A DNA stretch of 64,000 bases from Gelatoporia subvermispora B (lineage: Eukaryota; Basidiomycota; Agaricomycetes; Polyporales; Gelatoporiaceae), in contig KB445817.1 in assembly GCA_000320605.2 (NCBI GenBank), forward strand, positions 78,834 to 142,833. Reading direction: 5' to 3'. Positions 58,829 through 64,000 of this stretch are shown in pieces. Under the pieces are notes generated by a model. That model made no database searches and was not told the DNA's origin. It was given only the letters and a program-made list of their open reading frames with translations. The translations under genes were made by a program, and so were the position numbers. Every line of letters starts with the position of its first letter. Position 1 is the stretch's first letter.

Positions 58829-60098
58829 ATGATTACTTGGGTATTCATCGAATAGAGGGTCACGTCAGGATCTCTTCAAACATTCTTCTGCACGGTTGAC
58901 GGGTCATAGGGTGTGCATGGCTACTGCGTTGATTGCAATACAGTATCATGAAACATAATATACTCAATGTTTTTGGGTTGCAAGGGTGTCTTGAGACGAT
59001 GTGGGCTGCATCTCTGACATCCGGAGGATGATACACTGGTTCCTTGTGTGTTCAACCATAGCCGCTGACAATGAAGGTAACGGGCCATGGCGCCCATGGG
59101 GGAGCGCTGATGTGCTAAGCACATGACGCATGAGCCCCTCACATTTCGTGCTCCAGCCGTGGAAACACTGCAACCTACCACTTTTGAAGGTTTCTACCAG
59201 GAATTGAATCATCTCACTCGGGTACCGCAAGAAAACTATCAACTACAGCTCAAAGCAAACATATCGACAGCTCGGGTGACATGCAGAGAATAGGACCACA
59301 TCATCTCGAGATCCACAGCACGCAGGACGTGAGACTGATGAATAGCGGGGTGCCGATGTATTGATGCATTCAAGCGATGGTTTCCTCGTTCTCGTGTCCC
59401 TCCCAAGATGCCCAGAGTATCTGCAGATGGCTTCGAGTACGGGCAATGAAGAGGAGACATTGCCAATCCAAGTCCAAACGCTAGAGGTCTCCTTCCTTGC
59501 CGAAGGGCTGTCACCCAGCGGTGAGAGGTTAAGTCTGGTGCTGGACGCCGAGCAAGTCTTCCTCGAACTCTTCCTCACAGTACCTGAAATGCTAGAGGTT
59601 GATGTCGTGGGGAGTTATCCTTCGTCTAGTGTCCTGGAACTTGGCGTATCTCAAGGTATTGCACATCGGATATCGCTCTCTTATCGCCCACCTCCTTCAA
59701 GAAGCATCTCCGGCGACGTCCCTCTTCATACTGTCCAGCAAATTTCTCTCCTGAAGAGGTTAGTCGGATACTGAATGCTCCGCCGCTGCTATCACTCAAC
59801 ATCTCCCAGTTCAAGTTCGCTACTGTCATCAGCTGTCAGGACCTTCTTCTGCATATGTCCACACAACCTCGTGCAACAATACAACAAGTGACGTTCCGTT
59901 TGAACATCACTAGTGCCCTCGAATCACCGCTCTTTCACTTCTGCAGATATGACAAGCCGAACTGGTTGCCTTTGAGCTTCATCGAGGATTCTCATTCACT
60001 TTGTGTCGGATACCCTGCGATGATTGCAATGTATTCGGGCCTAGACATGTAACAGTACAATACAAACAACGATATGAAGTACACTTGAGACAACCACA
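58829..60098. other. Unassigned interval, possible F-box/LRR remnant
   Basis: A minus-strand patch at about 59,630-59,830 (KRAISDVQYLEIRQVPG) is reminiscent of the strand-turn segment of fungal F-box/LRR proteins, but the frame breaks at once on both sides. A 137-codon plus frame at 59361-59774 is probably its antisense shadow. Nothing else recognised. Confidence 0.3.
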
Positions 60099-62168
60099 TC
60101 AATTGTCAGGTCTTAACGTGTCCCCGGGATGCCGTATGTTCGGAAGGAACTGGTTCCACGACGTGCTTTCCATCATACGCTTCTCGCGCTTCTGTCCAAA
60201 CTTTTCGTTCCACTTGCGCAACTCTGCAACGCTACCGAGCGATTCGGCGGTGGACGCGGAAACTTCCTTCAGAGCCGTCTGGAAATGAGACGACGCCAAA
60301 ACCCTCTTGACTGGCTCGGCGGACGGCCTTTGGGGCGCGTCATGTACATTACCTTCCTTCGTAGCATCGACGGAAATGCCAGCTGCTTGGGAAGGAGACT
60401 CCGTCTTGACTGTGGTGGACGCCATCCTCGATGTACGCCAAGGTAGCTCCACAGTTTGTTTCACAACATCCAAGGCAGCAGAGACACAGAGATCTGAAGG
60501 CAAACATCAGAATCGAAATAGGCACAACATGTTGTTTCACTGACGCTTCAAGTCAGAGCCAGAAAAGTTGCGCGTTTGCGACGCAATCGCTCGCAGATTG
60601 ACATCGGGTGCGAGATTCTCATCGCAAAGCAGAATCCTGAGGATCTCTGGAGTAAAAGTCTCAGCAGATGGGCATGCCGGGGAGCTTCCCTCCCACCTTC
60701 TCTATCATTCTGCGCGGGCAGATCTACAAGCATGCGGCGAGGGAATCGTCGCAGGACGGCATCATCAAGATCGAAGGGGCGATTGGTTGCACCGACCACA
60801 ATGACGCCGTCCTTGACAGAAGACTTGAGCCCGTCCATCTCTTGCATAAATTGCGTGATGACTGCTCGGTACCACGGTTGAGTGCACGTCGTACGCGAGC
60901 CGAAGAGAGCGTCAATCTCGTCGACGAAGATGATGCAAGGCGAGAGGCGTCGGGCAAGGGAGAATGCAGCTCGGACGATCTTTTCATGCTCTCCGACCCA
61001 CTGCTCGGTGGATTCAATACCCCATGACAGTATATAAGAGTAGCTCGCACCTTTGACATGATGTCTGCCGATGTGATTGCCAGCATGCGGCAGCCTGCTT
61101 CTTTTGCAAGTGCTCGCACTAGGAGGGTCTTATCGGTACCCGGAGGGCCGAATAAGAGACACCCAGACATTCTCTGTTCCCTCAAAATACCCTGCTGGAA
61201 TGCTTTGGGGAATAGCAACGGCAGGGATGCAATAGTTCGAACAGCGTCGATTGTCTCGGGGGATAGGTGCACCTGTTTGAACGTCGTGGACAACGACGCT
61301 GTCGGTAACATTGAGTACAAAACGTTTCGGACAATAATGAATACGCACCTATGTCAACGATGCAGGGAAGCAAGTCTTGCTCGTATGAGTCTAAGTTGTC
61401 CGCCTTCTTGACGTTCTTGACCACGTCATCGACAGCTAACTTCTTGGCGGCCTCATCCTCGGGCTTGTCTGATTGTTCTATTTGTGAGTCCGCCGTGACA
61501 CTGGGTGGTTTAAAAAGTAGTTCCATAGCTTCTTGAGATGCCTTGTCATTTGCCATAGCTTCAGCCACTGCAGACCAGGTGACCGGAGTTGGATTGAGCG
61601 TATGCTCCTCGGAAGTCTCTGCAGCTGTGGCTGATGCTACAGCTTTGTCAGCGAATCGGCAAACATCAGCCCACTCCTCGAGCGCGGCACCCCATTGAGT
61701 CCACAACTTGGAGAATGGGGTGCTGGCTTCTTTATCGGTCTCTGCCTGTTCCACGGAGCCAGAGTCTTTCTCTAAATTCCCAAGAATGCCGCCAAGAGCT
61801 GCAATACGGACGCGCATCGCCAGCTGGTTGATGTCCCGTCTCCTGGCCATGCGCATCTCCTTCTCCGCAGGGAGGGACCTGGATGCAGGCATGACGATGG
61901 ATGTGCGGAAGTACTGCCGTGGGCTCTGTGGATCCGGATGCGCACGACCAGTGTACTCAGAGAGAGCGAAACGGAGGATTGGCGACAAGTCGGGGTGCAA
62001 GTCTTCATGCCCGTCTGTATGACTCCCGTCCGACATACTACCCGTCACTGACACCTTCGGCACGTCAGATGAAGACGCTCCCTTCTCCTTCCATGATTTG
62101 AGCCTCTCTGTGAGCCGGGTATCGCGGGAAGCGTCGTCGTCGCGAGCTTCGCCCGACTTCTTAGCCTT
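60099..62168 (-). CDS. AAA ATPase of the ATAD1/Msp1-related fungal type, 5' end missing
   Basis: Exons visible: 61349-62168, 61051-61298, 60697-61000, 60545-60646 and 60099-60493, giving 622 codons in phase. A basic and acidic N-terminal segment is followed by the AAA module: TFKQVHLSPETIDAVRTIA, CLLFGPPGTDKTLLVRALAK (Walker A), WVGEHEKIVRAAFSLARRLS, PCIIFVDEIDALFGSR (Walker B), VVGATNRPFDLDDAVLRRFP with the arginine fingers, then FSGSDLKHLCVSAALDVVKQ and a C-terminal ESLGSVAELRKWNEKFGQ. Such proteins act as membrane-protein extractases at mitochondria. Two oddities: Walker A has Asp (GAT) where Gly is required (GPPGTGKT), and the exon starting at 62168 is preceded by a good acceptor (CTTCGCAG) but its upstream exon is not found before a copia LTR begins at 62251. 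The gene may be decapitated or the element may sit in an intron. Confidence 0.82.
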
Positions 62169-62250
62169 CTGCGAAGCAAGACAGGAAGAGCAGCGACAGC
62201 TTGTTGTACTCGAGAGGGATACGAGCAGAGGAGAGATGCCGAAGACAATG

Positions 62251-62559
62251 TGTTGAACGCTAGAGTACGGACGCGAAGCGTCCCGTCAGTCCGAGCGTAG
62301 TGCGTCGAGGACTATATTATATACCTAGAGTACGGACGCGAAGCGTCCTACAATATCGTAAGTATATGGGATGTACTATAGGTAGATTAGGAGCTTACCC
62401 GTCAGTCCGAGCGTAGTGCGTCGAGGACTGAGGGGAAAGCGTAGCTACGTGGCGTTGAATATGGACGCGCGTGAGATTATGTAAGCGTGGTAGAAGGTAT
62501 TGTACGAATATAGTAATGGCTATGCTACGAGTGAACGGCTTACTGCAAATTCTTCAACA
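62251..62559 (-). repeat. 3' LTR of a Ty1/copia element (309 bp)
   Basis: Bounded by the inverted termini TGTTGAA and TTCAACA, and directly adjacent to a polypurine tract on the element side. Inside are two 24-nt direct repeats (62260-62283 and 62325-62348) and two 32-nt direct repeats (62282-62313 and 62398-62429), alternating. The 24-nt unit contains a perfect hairpin GGACGC-GAA-GCGTCC. An AT-rich TATATAATA on the minus strand at about 62,312-62,322 could be the LTR TATA box. The 5' LTR is outside the window, so the target-site duplication cannot be confirmed. Confidence 0.82.
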
Positions 62560-62570
62560 CACCCCCTTAA
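62560..62570 (-). other. Polypurine tract
   Basis: Reads TTAAGGGGGTG on the element strand, ending exactly where the LTR TGTTGAA begins. It overlaps the stop codon of the pol frame (TAA at 62567-62569). Confidence 0.75.
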
Positions 62571-64000
62571 GCCGGAACGAGTCCTAAAGAGTCGCGGAGG
62601 CGCTCGAAATCCTCGCGTTCGAGCGGTTTCGTCAAGATATCGGCAACCAATTGGCGCGAGGGCTGGTGTTCGACAACGAAGGTGCCGTCCGAGACACGTT
62701 CACGCACGAAGTGGTGATGCACGTCGATGTGCTTTGTGCGTGCGTGATGTCGAGCGTCCTTCGTTAGGTCGATCGAGCCTTGGTTGTCGCCGCGGATTGT
62801 GGTTGGCGCTCTCTCGTGCGGGCAGCCCATTTCCGTAAGTAGGCGGCGCATCCACAGACCTTGTTTCGCAGCGAACGAGAGGGCCATGTATTCGCCCTCG
62901 GTAGACGAGGCAGCGACAGTGGTCTGCTTCTTGCTGCTCCACGCGACGGTCGCCTTGCCGATCTTGAAGACATATCCGGATACGGAGCGCCGGTCGTCAA
63001 TATTGCGTGCCCAGTCCGAGTCGGAGTAGCCAGCGAGTGTGTCGAACGTGTGAGTGTCCGCGTCGTCACCGCCGAGTGCGAGTCGATAGTCGCGCGTTCC
63101 CGCGAGGTATTGCAGGATGCGTTTGGCTGCGCGCCAGTGCTTCGGGCCTGGGTCCGCGTTGAATTGTGCGAGGTTGTTGACTGCGAATGATATGTCGGGT
63201 CGCGAGATGACCGAGATCCATGTGAGGGCTCCGAGAAGTTCACGATAAGGGCGCCGTTTCATGTCGTCTGCCTCCTGAGCATTCTTCGGGCCATCGTCCT
63301 TTGTGAGGACATAGCTCGGCCGCATCGGGATTACCTCGGGAGTGCAGTCCTCCATTTTGAATCTCCGTAGAATAGAAATTATGTACTTCTCATGTGATAT
63401 AGATATTGTACCTTGCTTTCGGTTGTCGAAGAGCTCAAAGCCCATAATCCAGTTTGGGTCTTCTTCCTTCATCTCGAAGAGGCTGTGCAGATCGTGACGG
63501 GCAGCAGCGAGTTCCTTGCGCGAGCTCGAGAACGTGAGAGCGTTGTCGACATGGATGCCCGTGATAGTAGTACCAAGCTCAGTGTCACGGATATACACCG
63601 CGTTGTCCGTGAATAGCTGTCGGAAGCCGACCGATTTGAGTTGCGCAGTCATGTGACGATTCCAGAGTCGTGCTGCTTGCTTGAGTCCGTAGAGGCTGCG
63701 TAGTAGTCGTACAACGCGATCGGTGCTGTCCGTAAAGCCAACGGGCTGTCGCATGTAGATCTCGTGATCAAGTTCGCTGTGAAGGAAGGCGCCAGTGACA
63801 TCGTCTTGTGCGCGGTACCAGCCGCATGCAGCCGCGAGGTGGAGGATTGCGCGCAGCGCATCAAGTCGAACTGTGGGTGAGAATGTGTCGTTGTAATCAA
63901 CACCGGGAATTTGCGAGAATCCCTGAGCAACGAGCCGTGCCTTGAATCGCAGGATCTCGCCGTCCGGGCCTCGCTTGATTGCGTAGGTCCATCTATTACC
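62567..64000 (-). CDS. Copia Pol: reverse transcriptase and RNase H, 5' truncated by window edge
   Basis: Open for 477 codons with no stop up to the edge. RT motifs: WTYAIKRGPDGEILRFKARL, VAQGFSQIPGVDYNDTFSP, QDDVTGAFLHSELDHEIYMR with the first catalytic Asp, SLYGLKQAARLW, and the active-site strand ITGIHVDNALTF. In functional relatives this strand has two Asp residues (YVDD or HVDD); here the second is Asn (AAC for GAC). The RNase H domain keeps its acidic residues in GYSDSDWARN, SSTEGEYMAL and RGDNQGSIDL, then KHIDVHHHFVRE and a final ADILTKPL. The reading frame is otherwise clean, so the element decayed recently or this copy depends on enzymes from others. Confidence 0.9.
   Translation of the reverse strand, partial: GNRWTYAIKRGPDGEILRFKARLVAQGFSQIPGVDYNDTFSPTVRLDALRAILHLAAACGWYRAQDDVTGAFLHSELDHEIYMRQPVGFTDSTDRVVRLLRSLYGLKQAARLWNRHMTAQLKSVGFRQLFTDNAVYIRDTELGTTITGIHVDNALTFSSSRKELAAARHDLHSLFEMKEEDPNWIMGFELFDNRKQGTISISHEKYIISILRRFKMEDCTPEVIPMRPSYVLTKDDGPKNAQEADDMKRRPYRELLGALTWISVISRPDISFAVNNLAQFNADPGPKHWRAAKRILQYLAGTRDYRLALGGDDADTHTFDTLAGYSDSDWARNIDDRRSVSGYVFKIGKATVAWSSKKQTTVAASSTEGEYMALSFAAKQGLWMRRLLTEMGCPHERAPTTIRGDNQGSIDLTKDARHHARTKHIDVHHHFVRERVSDGTFVVEHQPSRQLVADILTKPLEREDFERLRDSLGLVPA

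Larger units (their letters stand above)
62251..64000 (-). mobile_element. Ty1/copia LTR retrotransposon, 3' portion
   Basis: The element runs leftwards; the window holds the 3' LTR, the polypurine tract and the reverse transcriptase and RNase H parts of pol. Integrase, protease, Gag and the 5' LTR lie beyond the right edge. The order integrase before RT, inferred from the missing integrase downstream of RT, and the RNase H type assign it to copia. Confidence 0.88.

Noticed and set aside
59361..59774. 137-codon plus frame
   Set aside because: No domain or splice partner, and opposite to a patch that looks like an F-box/LRR remnant on the minus strand.
1..64000. tRNA genes, rRNA, CRISPR arrays or a biosynthetic gene cluster
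   Set aside because: I looked for box B-like GGTTCGAATCC patterns, regular direct repeats with spacers and adjacent enzyme sets and found none convincing. A covariance-model search was not possible.

Overview
The window is nuclear DNA of a filamentous basidiomycete, most likely an agaricomycete of the Polyporales type. The evidence is internal: most introns are 46 to 60 nt with GTRNGY donors; there is a PriB-like Zn2Cys6 regulator, a DUF6535 membrane protein, F-box/LRR and HGDLK-type kinase genes typical of mushroom-forming fungi, a fungal Helitron with a DUF6570 N-terminus, and a Ty1/copia element. Gene models were built by hand from splice sites; where exon phases close exactly (total CDS divisible by three) this is stated. 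Taxonomic placement is inference.

Layout. 1-1.7 kb: 3' part of an F-box/LRR gene (minus). 3.7-4.4 kb: small secreted protein A. 5.5-8.2 kb: a single-pass cell-surface protein and a doubtful Ser/Pro-rich ORF. 9.3-11.1 kb: a Rieske plus DUF455 ferritin-like fusion. 11.4-17.4 kb: a 22-exon PriB-like transcription factor of 1,293 aa. 17.4-20.8 kb: no gene recognised. 20.8-22.0 kb: NmrA-like NAD(P)-binding protein. 22.6-24.1 kb: DUF6535 protein. 25-39 kb: a duplication-rich accessory block holding three copies of a small secreted protein gene (one intact, two broken), a broken kinase, and three complete paralogous kinase genes with progressive decay of the DFG motif. 40.2-41.7 kb: a basidiomycete-specific gene and a decayed fragment of it. 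42-46.4 kb: a conserved housekeeping pair, DPB4 (DNA polymerase epsilon histone-fold subunit) divergent from GPI13 (GPI ethanolamine phosphotransferase 3). 47.2-53.4 kb: a Helitron whose RepHel frame is open for 2,003 codons after removing three introns, but whose Walker A is altered. 53.7-55.2 kb: an uncharacterised protein with an Ala/Asn/Asp/Gly-rich centre. 56.6-58.8 kb: two more secreted protein genes, one a paralogue of each family seen earlier. 60.1-62.2 kb: a mitochondrial-type AAA ATPase with an altered Walker A, cut off at its 5' side by the 3' LTR of a copia element that runs off the right edge.

How the genes relate. There is no metabolic gene cluster. The coherent unit is the 25-39 kb block: a TATA promoter plus small secreted protein gene followed by an HGDLK-type kinase appears to have been copied in tandem, leaving intact and decayed versions side by side. 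Two secreted protein families are scattered across the window with conserved intron phases. The mobile elements at the right carry single substitutions in catalytic motifs, which suggests decay without loss of reading frame.
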